This document shows positions 11,403 to 21,351 of a stretch of 64,000 bases of DNA, in pieces (within the stretch, counting starts at the first letter, position 1; each line of letters opens with the position of its first letter). The position numbers were made by a program, and so were the translations under genes. The stretch is taken from contig CM063502.1 of assembly GCA_032207245.1 (NCBI GenBank), positions 115,213,197 through 115,277,196 on the forward strand, written 5' to 3'. A model generated the notes under the pieces. That model did no database searches. It saw only the letters and a list, made by a program, of their open reading frames with translations, and had not been told where the DNA came from. Source of the stretch: Pardosa pseudoannulata (lineage: Eukaryota; Arthropoda; Arachnida; Araneae; Lycosidae).

Positions 11403-12621
11403 ATGTATATAGTTATGTTTCCTACATATATATGCACACATCAATGTTATATATATATTAACGCATTTGCATTTAATAGGCGTAAACATGTAATAATTTT
11501 AAGAGCGTATTTATGCATTTCAAGAACGATCTACACTTTAATGTAGGTCTTTTTTTCGTATAGCAAGCAGAACCCAGCTGAATAGCACAAAAGTAAGATT
11601 CCAGAGTGTCTGAAGTGGTATATGTACAGACTAAGGTTCACAAGTGTCACAAGTCTAACCACTGCCTTCTGGAAATTTGAAATAGTCATGCAATCATAAA
11701 TATAAAACAAATAAATTCATCTTTATTTGCAAATCATTAATAATTAAAGAAGCCAATGGCCATTAACCAGATTAAATCCATCTACATACCGTTTATCAGA
11801 CTACCACGTAAACCAACTTAATAATTCTGTATTACAATATAAAGAAAATAGTTGGAATAAGTGTATTTATTTCATATTTATATTTTCCAACAATAAATCA
11901 TCCTTCCTATATACTTAAAAGTAATACAAGTAGACGATGAAGTATAAATTAAAGTGTCACTTTCGTAACAGTAAATTAACGTTATACTACTTTTTATAAC
12001 TTCTTGTTTCATATTTCATGTTTCAATCATCCTAAAAGCTAGTTAGAAAAGTTTCATCATACATAATCCTCAGAGTTATATACCAAATCTCTCTGAGATC
12101 AAAGTATTACCGTGATATCAAACTATTTTAGAGAATAAAAGTTGCTGAATCTCATAGCATTCTGTGACATATTTTAAGCTTCTTTTAATTATAATTCTTT
12201 ACCTTTCAAACAATTTCAACACTTCAGACTATTTATAAAATCAGACACCGTATCATTTCGAGAGAAGTGTGTTGGTGACTATAAAAACGTATTTTCTTTT
12301 ATTTGAGAAGCAACCTATTAGAAATGCTGTCTTAAAAATTACTTCCTCAATCACGAAGGTTTGAAGTATGGAACCCCAAACTTATTAAACTAGGATTACA
12401 CTGATGATGTAATATCTGAAATAAAATAATATCTTTCCAGTAAGGAATCCTTTATTATAAATATTTTATATAAAGGTTTATAATAGGTATAAAATAAGAA
12501 TACAGTATAAAAGTCGTAAATAAACTAATTTTCAAGGACTAGAGAATTGTATAACTTCTTGTGGCATCTAAACTGTATGTGTATATGTTTGTCTTTCTGT
12601 CATTTTGCTATGCATTCTTAA

Positions 12622-13166
12622 CACTTCGCGTGCGGGCAACGTATTTTTACGTTTTTTGCAGTCTGTCACTGGAGCGCGGGTCACGTAAAAAATACGTATT
12701 TAGTAGATTTCTGGTGGATACCCGCTAACCACCACAAATCTACTAAATACGTATAATTATATGTATGTGTGACATTATATGCGTGTTGTTTGCGTTGCTA
12801 TGCAACGCTTTGCATTTTTTCTTTCCACAAGTTATGATTGTCGAGTTACTCGGTCTTTTGTTGAGTTATTTCGTCTTCAATTGAATTCCTAACTCCAGAA
12901 CGTACAAATCGTGTTTTGTCAATTTGAAGTTTGTTTTCTTTTTTTTAGTACAAAATTGATAAAATGAGCCGTTGTCACAAAGATACTGATTGTTAAATAA
13001 TCATATAGTATATATTAAAGTGTAAAATAAAAAAGTTTCGTTCATAAAAACAAAGTAGTTTTCGATTTACTGCGATTTTTCTGAATAACTAAACTTTCGC
13101 ACGATTCACGAAAAAACGCCCGCTGCACCCGTAAGTTAGCGGTGAAGTATACCCGCATGGTAAGTG
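12622..13166. mobile_element. piggyBac-like MITE, 545 bp (TTAA-flanked)
   Basis: TTAA stands on both sides (12618-12621 and 13167-13170). The ends are CACTTCGCGTGCGGG and, read inward from the right, CACTTACCATGCGGG. TTAA target duplication is the hallmark of the piggyBac superfamily. No transposase is encoded, so it is non-autonomous. GCGGG occurs at 12632 and 12676 (44 bp apart) at the left end, and CCCGC at 13119 and 13152 (33 bp apart) at the right end. The MITE at 27611 has the same two spacings. It also contains a 25-bp near-perfect internal hairpin at 12693-12753. Confidence 0.85.
12693..12753. repeat. Internal hairpin of the 545-bp MITE
   Basis: The arms 12693-12717 and 12729-12753 pair with one mismatch around an 11-base loop. 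The arm begins TACGTATTTAGTAGATTT. The MITE at 27611 lacks this arm pair, so it is private to this copy or subfamily. Confidence 0.85.
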
Positions 13167-13170
13167 TTAA

Positions 13171-13902
13171 ATTGCTAGATTAAAGTGTATTTTGTATTTT
13201 GAATAAAGTAAATACTGGAGAGGCTTTAGATATTTTACTGATAAAAGCTTTAGATGTTTTACTGAATATCAAAGTTATTATGGCGGTAGTACGCTTTTTA
13301 CACTCCACCAGGCCTAATGCCCATATATTCTGAAAAGTATCCTTTAAGAACTAATAAAATGATTAAAATATTTTGAGTAACTGAATTCATATGGTAGTAT
13401 TTAAAATGATATAAATTTAGTATTTTTTTTATCAGGATTAGTTTAGGTATTTAATTTTTTTATATTTTTTTTGACATTCTTCTTTCTTTTCAATTTCACA
13501 TGGAAATTTTTAAAATTTCGATCTATTCTGTTGCCATAAGTTACAGAGTGATCTTTTGCATAATTAAAAGTGTTTAAAGTTTTATTTATATCACTCTAAT
13601 AATGTTTCTATTTTTTCATACCTTGGTTTCCTTTAAAACAAAATCTCACAAAAAATGTAGTTGGTTTTATGCTATTGGAGTGAAAGGATTAATCGTCAAA
13701 CATAACACTTTTATTTAATTAGTTTATTTTTCTTAAACATATAAATAACATTAAATTTAATTAAAATGCATCACTCCTTCAGTTAAAATTAGTTGCTTTA
13801 TTTTTTAAATTGTATGAATTACTTGTTTAACCAATTTTAAAATAAATATAAAGTTCACTTGGGATCCTCAATTTCCCAGACCTAAGGTTAGGCACGAAGC
13901 GA
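13171..13902. other. No gene seen; AT-rich spacer
   Basis: Poly-T and TTTAAA-rich DNA with no repeat partner noticed in the window. Confidence 0.5.
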
Positions 13903-14585
13903 GCAATGAATATAATCATTACCATAATATAAATATTGCTAAAAATAAATACCTATGTGTTTCCAATATAAAATTTTTATATTTTAAGAAACATAATCAT
14001 TACCCTTATATAAATGTTATTAAAAATAAATATCTTTATATATATATATATATATATTGTTATATATTTTTATATTTACAGTAATTTATAACATTAATTT
14101 ATTATATATTTATTACAACAATAATTTATTTAAATATTGTTAATAATTTCTTTATTAACAATAATTATCTTTGTTTTCAATGTAAAGATTGTATATTTTA
14201 AGAAATATAATCATCACCATAATACAAATACTACTAACAACAAGTACCTATGTGTTTTCAGTATAATGATTTTTATATTTTAAGAAATATAATTATTACC
14301 ATAAGATAAATATTACTAACAATAATTATGTGTTTTCAATATAGAGATTTTTATATTTTAAGAAATATAATCAGTACCATTTAATAAATATTGCTAACAG
14401 TAAATGCCTATGCGTTGAAAACGCATAGGCATTTACTGTTAATATCTGTGAAATATGTACTGTGTTTCAGCATCAAGATTTTTTTATATTTTAAGAAATA
14501 TAATTATTACCATAATATAAATTTTACTAACAATAAATACCCGTGTGTTTTCAATATAAAGATTCTTAGGTTTTAAGAATATTTT
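13903..14585. repeat. Minisatellite, ~75-bp units
   Basis: At least six units follow the pattern AAGAAATATAATCATTACCA, then ATAAATATTACTAACAATAA, then TACCTATGTGTTTTCAATAT. They begin near 13903, 13985, 14200, 14278, 14358 and 14495. A short (AT)n run and an irregular AT stretch (14034-14190) interrupt the array after the second unit. Confidence 0.8.
14396..14440. repeat. Perfect hairpin inside one minisatellite unit
   Basis: The 21-bp arms 14396-14416 and 14420-14440 are perfect reverse complements around a 3-base loop. The left arm, AACAGTAAATGCCTATGCGTT, is a slightly changed piece of the ordinary unit (consensus AACAATAAATACCTATGTGT). The hairpin thus looks like a local inverted copy of the unit itself. 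Confidence 0.9.
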
Positions 14586-15221
14586 AAAATCTCCAGACCC
14601 ATTTTTATCATTTCATTTAAAATTTAACCAAATATTTACCTTATAGCACATAAAATAAAACTTAGTTAAAACAAATATGTTTCAAAACGATTAATTTATC
14701 AATTGTGTTTATATAAATGCTAAGTATATATTAAAAAGCTGATTAGTACGAAATGCAGTGTTGGCATTTTTGAAGAATTTCATTCCCCACCTCAATTTTT
14801 AAAACGAAGATTGCACTTTTAATTAAAAATTACTCTCCTTCATATTTTTATATATCTTTGTTTAAATTCCCTCTAAACATACGGTTAAAAACTGAATATT
14901 TTAAAAATCAAAATTTAAGATCTTAATTTCCTTCAAGAGAACAGTAGTCTTTGGAAATTAATTAATATTGTATTTGATCAATCTTTTTGGAAATTTAATA
15001 TCTTTTTAGGAATATATGTTTGTAATTGTTTACAACTCCAAGGTAAAACCTTAATAATTTTAAAAGGTATTAATTACAAATTTTATTTCAACAGAAGCAT
15101 TATTAAAAATGTTCACTGTGTTTCTCTTTTAGGTATAATATAGTTATTTTTATTCATGGGGTACATGGGAATTTTATTCATTATTAAGATCATTTTATTC
15201 ATTTTTATTTATTTAATGCTT
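14586..15221. other. No gene seen; AT-rich spacer
   Basis: No family signature. A 62-codon open frame at 15156-15344 overlaps the next tandem repeat and is not kept in its second unit. Confidence 0.5.
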
Positions 15222-15645
15222 AGGATAAAAGTTAGTTGTTATCGTAATCAGTCGTTGAAATATACTAGGAAAAAACTGTTATTACTAATATATCCATTTT
15301 TCTTTTGCAAAATGTATATAGTAATCCGTCTAATTAAAAAATGATAGACTTTTTGCTGCTGGAAGTATATTATTTTAACTTACTTTTATTTTGTACTCTT
15401 TATGTCAAATTGTTGATAAATTCTTAAGATATATGAAGGTTAGTTGTTATCATAAGCATTTGTTGAAATGTACTAGGAAAAAACTGTTATAAGTAATACA
15501 TCCATTTTTCCTTTACAAAATGTATATAGTAATCAGTCTAATTAAAAAATGACAGACTATTTGCTGATGGAAGTATATTATTTTAACTTACTTTTATTTT
15601 GTACTCTTCATGTCAAATTGTTGATAAATTCTTTAGATATATAGA
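15222..15645. repeat. Tandem duplication, two ~209-bp units
   Basis: GTTAGTTGTTAT at 15230 and 15439 marks the start of each unit. Both continue through ACTAGGAAAAAACTGTTAT and TTTTGTACTCTTNATGTCAA. Divergence is low. Confidence 0.9.
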
Positions 15646-16210
15646 GGTTATGCACTTGCATAGTTTCAAATATATACATATTTTGAAAGGTGTACATATT
15701 TGTACATAAATGTGTACATAAATGTATACATATTTTGAAAGGTTTTGCTTTACAAACTGATTACTTATTAGTAATAACTGAATAGTGTGTACTGTACACA
15801 AAAGTAAATATTTTTGTTCACTAAATTCTCAAATCATATGAAAGTTTATACCAAGCAGATATAAAGACTTTAGAATTTTTCCTAAAATTTAAGAATTAAG
15901 ATAAATGAAATACAAATTTTGACGATTTGTGTATTAATAATAAAAGTTATGATTTCAAGAGCATTAAACTCAGGAACACATTAGAGTTAAAAAGCATTTT
16001 ATTCTTTTGGGAAAGTTTTTGTGATGTCTCTCTATAGATTTGAATTAAACTTAAAAACAACTTAATTTTAAAAGTGTTACTGTAAAATTTCATATTTGAA
16101 TAAAAAAAATTATATCTAGAAATCAGAAGGAATCCAACATTAAAATAAAAAATATGAAGTCTCATTCTAGATTTTCTTAATACCTATATATTATTTATTG
16201 ATTTATTAAA
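15646..16210. other. No gene seen; spacer with short internal repeats
   Basis: TGTACATAAATG and TACATATTTTGAAAGGT recur at 15665-15745. Nothing coding. Confidence 0.45.
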
Positions 16211-16575
16211 TTAATGTATTGGAAATTTCTTCGAAAACTTTCAACTAAGATAATAACTATAATTTATCTTAATTTCTTGTTATTTTCAAACTGAACAAAT
16301 TCAATTCATTTTTTTCTTTATACTTATATATAAAGTACATATTAAAGTCTTCGGTCTTTTTCTCTGCAACTGTTAATTATAGATATATATTTCAAAAGCA
16401 AAAATAGTTGAAATACAAGTCAAGGTTTCATTTTATGGTAATTATAAATTTAAAAACTTGTATTGGAAATTTCTTAGAAAAATTTCAACTAAGATGATAA
16501 CTCTAATCTTTCTTAATTTCTTGTTATTTTCAATCTGAACAAGCCCAAATTCATTTTTTTATTTAAAATTCATAG
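16211..16575. repeat. Diverged pair of ~120-bp repeats
   Basis: 16211-16330 and 16455-16575 share TGTATTGGAAATTTCTTNGA, TTTCAACTAAGATNATAACT and CTTAATTTCTTGTTATTTTC. Unrelated AT-rich DNA lies between them. Confidence 0.85.
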
Positions 16576-17306
16576 TTTTAAATTTAAAAACTCAATTTTT
16601 GAAATTATAAAATCTAAATTTTTATATTTTACCACGCTTTTTTTCGTTATAAGTTTAAAAAAAATGAATCTTACTCTAAGAATCTTAACACAAAATGTTT
16701 CACTTCTCTATGATAAAAATTGACCAAGATATATAAATTCAAAATTTCAAGAGTTTTATACTTATTTAAGAATCGGTTAATAGAAACCCTACAGTAACTC
16801 GAGATTGGAAAGTGATTGCAACATCCTTTTGATGATGGAAAGGGAGAGGGTCTCTTGATTTTAAACAGGCGGTGTATGTATAATAAAGTATACATACACA
16901 CTCTATTTTCTTGTAAAATAAGCTCTTAATAACATTTAATATTTTACTTAAAAGAGATTTTTCAACGTGATTTCAATCTCCAATTACGAAAATTGATCAT
17001 CCGATCCCTTTAACAAGGAAAAATTATTTAAATTTTTAGAAATTTTAATTTTAAATACCTAGATAAATTTTTGTGCTCCGGCGGATTTCAATTTTTACTA
17101 CATATGATGATAAAGAATAGAACAATGTTTAAAAATTTAGATTTTATAATTCTCATAAAATTGGATTTTAAAATTTAAACATTTCCTAAAAGGAGTGCTT
17201 ATCTATTTTTGAAATATTTATATAGCTAGAAGTTTATGTTTACGATCAACGTTAGAGTGAAAAAGGCTGGTTAAGGACTAAACAATGTACCCTGTAAAAG
17301 TAAATA
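16576..17306. other. No gene seen; AT-rich spacer
   Basis: The minus-strand open frame 16671-16901 shows no domain. The stretch ends at the TA that precedes the Tigger-like terminal repeat. Confidence 0.45.
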
Positions 17307-17813
17307 CAGTAGTCTCCGCTTAATGTAATCGCGGTTAATGTTATCAATTTCTTATTGTTATTGAAATCACTTGGTCCCGATTTTCTCTATTCATTTGTAT
17401 GTTAAAATTATCGCTTTATGTGATCATTACATCGGTTAATATTATCAGTTTTCGAATCACATTTTAACTGGCAAAGGAATATTTGCAATATATTCAGAAG
17501 GAACACATTATTTTCTTTCCGTTTCCTGTTGTTTAAATTTCTGAGAATTCTTCCTATTCTACCTACGGAAATGGGGTATATACAAAGAGTGGGGAAGTAC
17601 ACGTTCATGGAATGTTTTAGAATTATGCACACTCTGCTGGTGGTCAATGGTTGTCAGATAAGCAGAGCAACATATTCTAATCGGAACTGAGAAGGAGCGT
17701 AGTCACATTTTATGCCGTGCTCGCTTACGTGCAACTTGGCGATATGGAAGCCAGAAAGCGAAATGATTTAACATTAAAACAGAAGATCTAACTTCCACTT
17801 TAACAGAATCTGA
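17307..17813 (+). mobile_element. Tigger/pogo element, left part, internally deleted
   Basis: It begins CAGTAGTCTCCGCTTAATGT directly after TA, which matches the pogo/Tigger terminal inverted repeat and its TA target. A start codon at 17744 opens a frame reading MEARKRNDLTLKQK, the usual start of the CENP-B-like N-terminal helix-turn-helix of these transposases. The frame stops at 17789. Just before, the sequence shifts to the frame of the C-terminal exon (from 17785), so the central DNA-binding and DDE parts are deleted. The LINE at 17814 then splits the remainder. Confidence 0.72.
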
Positions 17814-18503
17814 TTTTAGATCTTGATTTTAGCAATTTTAAAAGCTTTGCAAAGTTTGGATGGACGTAGGAAGAACTATATTATTTATACGGATTCATTG
17901 AGCACTTTACACTCATTGTCTTCACATAATCCTCGCAGTAATCCTCTCATCTTTAAGGTTTTAAGTATCCTAAAAAATCTCGCCTCGTCTGGCTTTTCTA
18001 TATATTTTTGCTGGGTGCCTTCACATGTTGGAATTGAGGGGAATGAAAGAGCAGACAAAGCTGCCAAGTCTGCAAGTAAATTTTTACACTTTGACTTGCC
18101 TTATTGTGATGCAAAGTACCATGTCGTGAAACGTTTTTATAAACAATGGCAAGTAGAATGGGACCATATTGAAAATAATAAACTTCGCTCAATTAAATCT
18201 AGCATTACTCTTTGGCCTGCTCATCCATCCAGAAAGCGTGATGTAATTCTTACCCGTCTTCGCATCGGACATACCCGCTTCACTCACTGTCATTTAATTT
18301 TAGGAGAGAATACGCCCATTTGTAATCATTGCAACGGTCCTATGACCGTGAAGCATATACTTGTTGAGTGTCCTGTGTTTGCCAACCAGCGTTTGTACAA
18401 TTTTTCTTTTAATAATATACATTTAAGTGATATTTTAACCTCTGTTCCGCATCCCAACATTTTTACATTCTTAAAAGTTATAAGTTTTTATCCGCACATT
18501 TGA
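17814..18503 (+). pseudogene. LINE ORF2 C-terminal fragment: ribonuclease H domain
   Basis: About 227 residues stay open to the stop at 18501-18503. There is no true start, as the frame enters from the truncation point. The ribonuclease H motif YTDSLSTLHSL (catalytic Asp) and the segment WVPSHVGIEGNERADKAAK (catalytic His, Asn and Asp region) are intact; the N-terminal Asp and Glu of the domain are cut off. Further on, ICNHCNGPMTVKHILVECP gives the C-x2-C...H-x4-C pattern seen at the end of Jockey/I-type ORF2. The unbroken frame suggests a fairly recent insertion. The fragment cannot act alone, because endonuclease and reverse transcriptase are missing. Confidence 0.9.
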
Positions 18504-18732
18504 TTATGTAAATTTTAACTTTTTATGACGTCTATTTTTTAATATTAACTTTTGTATTGTTGTTTACTACTGCCGAAATTGTTGGTGTTTAATATTTTGT
18601 GGTTGTTAGTATTTATTCTCTAGATACCATTTTATGACTAAATTTTGCACTTATATTCTATATCTTATGTCTGGCACATTATGTCCTTATAGGATCTAGT
18701 GCCATAAAGCCCTATATACCAACCAACCAACC
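17814..18732 (+). mobile_element. 5'-truncated non-LTR retrotransposon (Jockey/I-like LINE)
   Basis: It is bounded by a 12-bp target duplication, AACAGAATCTGA, at 17802-17813 and 18733-18744. Only the 3' end of the element is present: the end of ORF2 (ribonuclease H and a Cys/His motif), a ~230-bp 3' UTR and an ACCAACCAACC simple tail in place of poly(A). This short-repeat tail is usual for several arthropod LINE clades. The 5' truncation is the normal result of incomplete target-primed reverse transcription. The insertion lies inside the Tigger C-terminal coding remnant, so it is the younger event. Confidence 0.88.
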
Positions 18733-18961
18733 AACAGAATCTGAAGTCTGTCAGATTGTCATAGAAAAACAGACGAATGACGGAACTGATAGAACCGATG
18801 AGTCAGATGAAGAACCTCTTGATATTGAGCCACCTCCTACAAGTGCTGAAATGAGAAATACATTGAAAGTGTTGAAACGTGTAGTACAACACCGCTCCGA
18901 TAACTTTAAAAAACATTATGATTACGAACATTTTATCATAGAGCTTCTTAAAAAATTGTAG
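18733..18961 (+). pseudogene. Tigger/pogo transposase, C-terminal remnant
   Basis: The frame interrupted at 17813 resumes after the LINE and runs in phase to TAG at 18959. It contains an acidic stretch (TDRTDESDEEPLDIEPPPT) and a Lys-rich end (HFIIELLKKL), typical of the tail of CENP-B/Jerky-like DDE transposases. Joined across the LINE, about 14 N-terminal and 80 C-terminal residues survive. The catalytic core is absent. I do not see the matching right terminal repeat downstream, so the right end is lost or decayed. Confidence 0.65.
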
Positions 18962-19506
18962 ACAGTCAACAATTGATCAATTTTTTTTAGTTATATACAA
19001 TTCTTATGTTTTAAAGGATAATATACAGTACATAAATATTAGGTGAATTTTTCATTTTATTTAGTACCATTCTAGTTACATTTAACTCATTTAGGGGTTA
19101 AATACTCACACACATAAAATTAAAGCCTAGACTTTTAAAATCATCTGGCAAAAGTAACTGTGTTTTTAAAAAATATCCCTGTTGCATTATCTTAAAGTAG
19201 TATCAACAAGTAAAACTGTTAAAAGTAGGATTATCTTCAAGATTTACAATCATGATAATCTTAAAAATACTTTTTTTGCATCCAAGAACTTAAATATCGT
19301 GTTAATTCTTAAAATTTAAAAAATGTACACTTATTTCAACATAAAAGGAACTATTTATATGTAATAAGTTTAGACATTTATGTGGAATATAAACTTCCTT
19401 TAATGCAAAGCATTTTATTTTTTAAATTTTTGGAACTCAGCCACCGAAGAGAAACCACAAAATCATCCTGTTTAAATCATCCAAACATTTCTCGAGGAAG
19501 ATATTC
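18962..19506. other. No gene seen; expected place of the lost Tigger right end
   Basis: I looked for the reverse complement of CAGTAGTCTCCGC and did not see it. The stretch is otherwise AT-rich. Confidence 0.45.
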
Positions 19507-19985
19507 TTTCAGAGTATTTTATATTTAATCTCTAAGTTTGTCTAAACAGAATAGTACACAAAGAGCTCTAAATGAGATCTTTATGCACCGGAAAATAAAA
19601 AAATAAATAATACTTTGGGAAATAAAAACTAAATTAATCCTTTTTAAAGGTCTGGTACCTTTGAAAAGAAATAATAAACCTTATATTCAACCATTTATTA
19701 TTTAGTTTTTAATTTATAAAAGAAAATTTTCTAAATTTTAAGTTATTTTTCTTCTGTTTACGTGGTATCAAAAATTATCGAGTTTTATCTTACGAGTATT
19801 AAAATATTCGCTAAGGGTACTTTACCTTTAATCTCTAAGTTTGCCTAGGTAGAGTTTAAGATACCTCTAAATGAATTCTTTAGGTAACGGAAATTTTTAA
19901 AAATGGTACTCTGTGAAATGAAACTACATAAATCTTTTTTAAGGCACTGGTGAGTTTGTAAAAAGGCAAAAATAACTTGATGGTT
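19507..19985. repeat. Diverged pair of ~170-bp repeats
   Basis: 19507-19680 and 19814-19985 share TTTAATCTCTAAGTTTG, then CTCTAAATGA, and a TTTTTAAGG block in the same order. They are old, with many substitutions. Confidence 0.65.
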
Positions 19986-20640
19986 CAGAACTCGGGTAAC
20001 ATCGTTACCTGAGTTCAGCTTCAGTACGCGATTTTGATAGCTCATGAACGCTATCTTTCGGAGGCCAGGAGTATTAATTGCATTAAAAATGCCTGTAGTC
20101 GAAAATCCAAACAGCATTGTACAGCGTATCTGGAGCTATAGTTAGAATATGCCGTCGGATGGTATCATTCAGCATCTCTAATCGAGAAAGACTTGTTCAA
20201 GTAACCCTACAGCTAATAATCACACGGATTAAGGTCTGTGGACCTGGGAAGACAAGCATTACGTACATGGCTGCTTAACAATCACTGTTCACCAAAGGAT
20301 GTGCGCAATACATCTTTCCCATACGCGTGTAGCAATATAAGATAGAGAGCCTTTCTGCATAAAAGTTATACTTTTCAGCAGGTGTTTATCTACGAGATTA
20401 ACACTATTATACTTCTGTGATGGGATTCAGTAATATATCGGAGTACCTCGCATCTGTTATGCTGACAGTTTGAAAAGGAGAACCATGCAGTGCCCCGAAG
20501 AAAAAGGGTCCGATCACGAATGATATAGTATATACAAACCAAACACAAACTTCGTAATAATTTTCTTTTAAGCTACACTTATCACGGGATCTTTAACTAT
20601 TTGAATACCCTTCTTTTGATTATAGGATCATAAAGCTGCA
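19986..20640 (-). pseudogene. Decayed Tc1/mariner-superfamily transposase (DDE_3 type)
   Basis: Read on the minus strand in shifting frames, the order of motifs matches an arthropod Tc1/mariner transposase. First comes EVCVWFVYTISFVIGPFFF (the 'vtVWca...iGPyFF' block, near 20555-20500). Then come TDARYSDILLNP and LPRSTDLNPCDY (the block with the last catalytic Asp, near 20230). After two stops and a frameshift, IRRHILTIAPDTLYNAV follows (near 20150). At least two stops and two frameshifts make it a pseudogene. The N-terminal helix-turn-helix and the terminal repeats were not recognised. The family is known for cut-and-paste transposition into TA. The stretch is GC-richer than its flanks. Confidence 0.75.
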
Positions 20641-21351
20641 ATAACATATTCTCCGTTCTGATAGTTCAGCATCAATAGCAGTGCCTTTTTTGGTAATTTC
20701 AAGATGCCACGACTGCTGGTGCATACGATTCCTCTCTTACTACAGCTCATTTTTTAAGGAATCTCAGGAAGCATCATTGACATTTTCTGTTTCCTTGTCC
20801 AGGGTTTTGGTTTCAATAAAACTCCAAGTCATTTCAAGCATGTATGCCAGAATTTACCCTTCTACATTATTCCTATAATTATTGATCTTTTCAAATGTTA
20901 AGGGATTGTGGAGTCACCTGGTTTATGAAGACTTTTTTTTAACCTAAAACTGAAGCAATATAATGCTTCACAAATTATGGACTACCGAGACATTTCACTA
21001 ATAAAAATTTTAGTTTCAGATAGATTTATCGTTAAAGATTTTTAATTTAAAAAAATTACATATAATATTTGTTTCTTCACACATCATTTAAAGGAGGCAT
21101 TATATTGCTTAGATTAAAAGTTTAAGAGTTTGTTCCTATTCATGAGAATAAACATTCGACTCTTTGCGTAATCAGATCAATCATAGAATTTTGACACTGT
21201 AAAAATCTTTTGCTAAAACTATAAAACTTTTGATGCCTCATAGTCAAATAAAACAAGACAGCTTATAATTTATTAAAAACTTCCTTTTATAAACTATAAA
21301 TTTTTTAACCTATACAAAATCACAAAAACGATATCGATTTTGGCGACTTTT
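20641..21351. other. Spacer; possible start of the Tc1/mariner remnant
   Basis: 20641-20880 keeps the higher GC of the transposase remnant and may hold its N-terminal half, but I could not match a motif. Further on, AGCAATATAATGC (about 20955) and its reverse complement (about 21097) form a short inverted repeat, too weak to call an element. Confidence 0.35.

Larger units (their letters stand above)
9520..12440. repeat. Diverged three-copy duplication, later interrupted
   Basis: Three related blocks are seen: about 9520-9850 (shortened), 9880-10600, and a split copy at 10790-10900 plus 11830-12440. Shared landmarks are CTTAAACAAAAATNNTGAAAA, CATAATCCTCAGAGTTA and GAGAATAAAAGTTNCTGAAT. Short SINE-A body remnants lie at the unit starts (for example GTAGCTGCTCGAAATCC near 9857). 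The third copy is interrupted by a minus-strand SINE and a GATA/AT microsatellite. No coding sequence is recognised. Confidence 0.75.

Noticed and set aside
17408..17647. A 79-codon minus-strand gene
   Set aside because: It lies inside the 5' non-coding part of the Tigger element and has no domain.
20955..21110. A small MITE with AGCAATATAATGC inverted ends
   Set aside because: Only about 13 bp match, with no target duplication and no second copy in the window.
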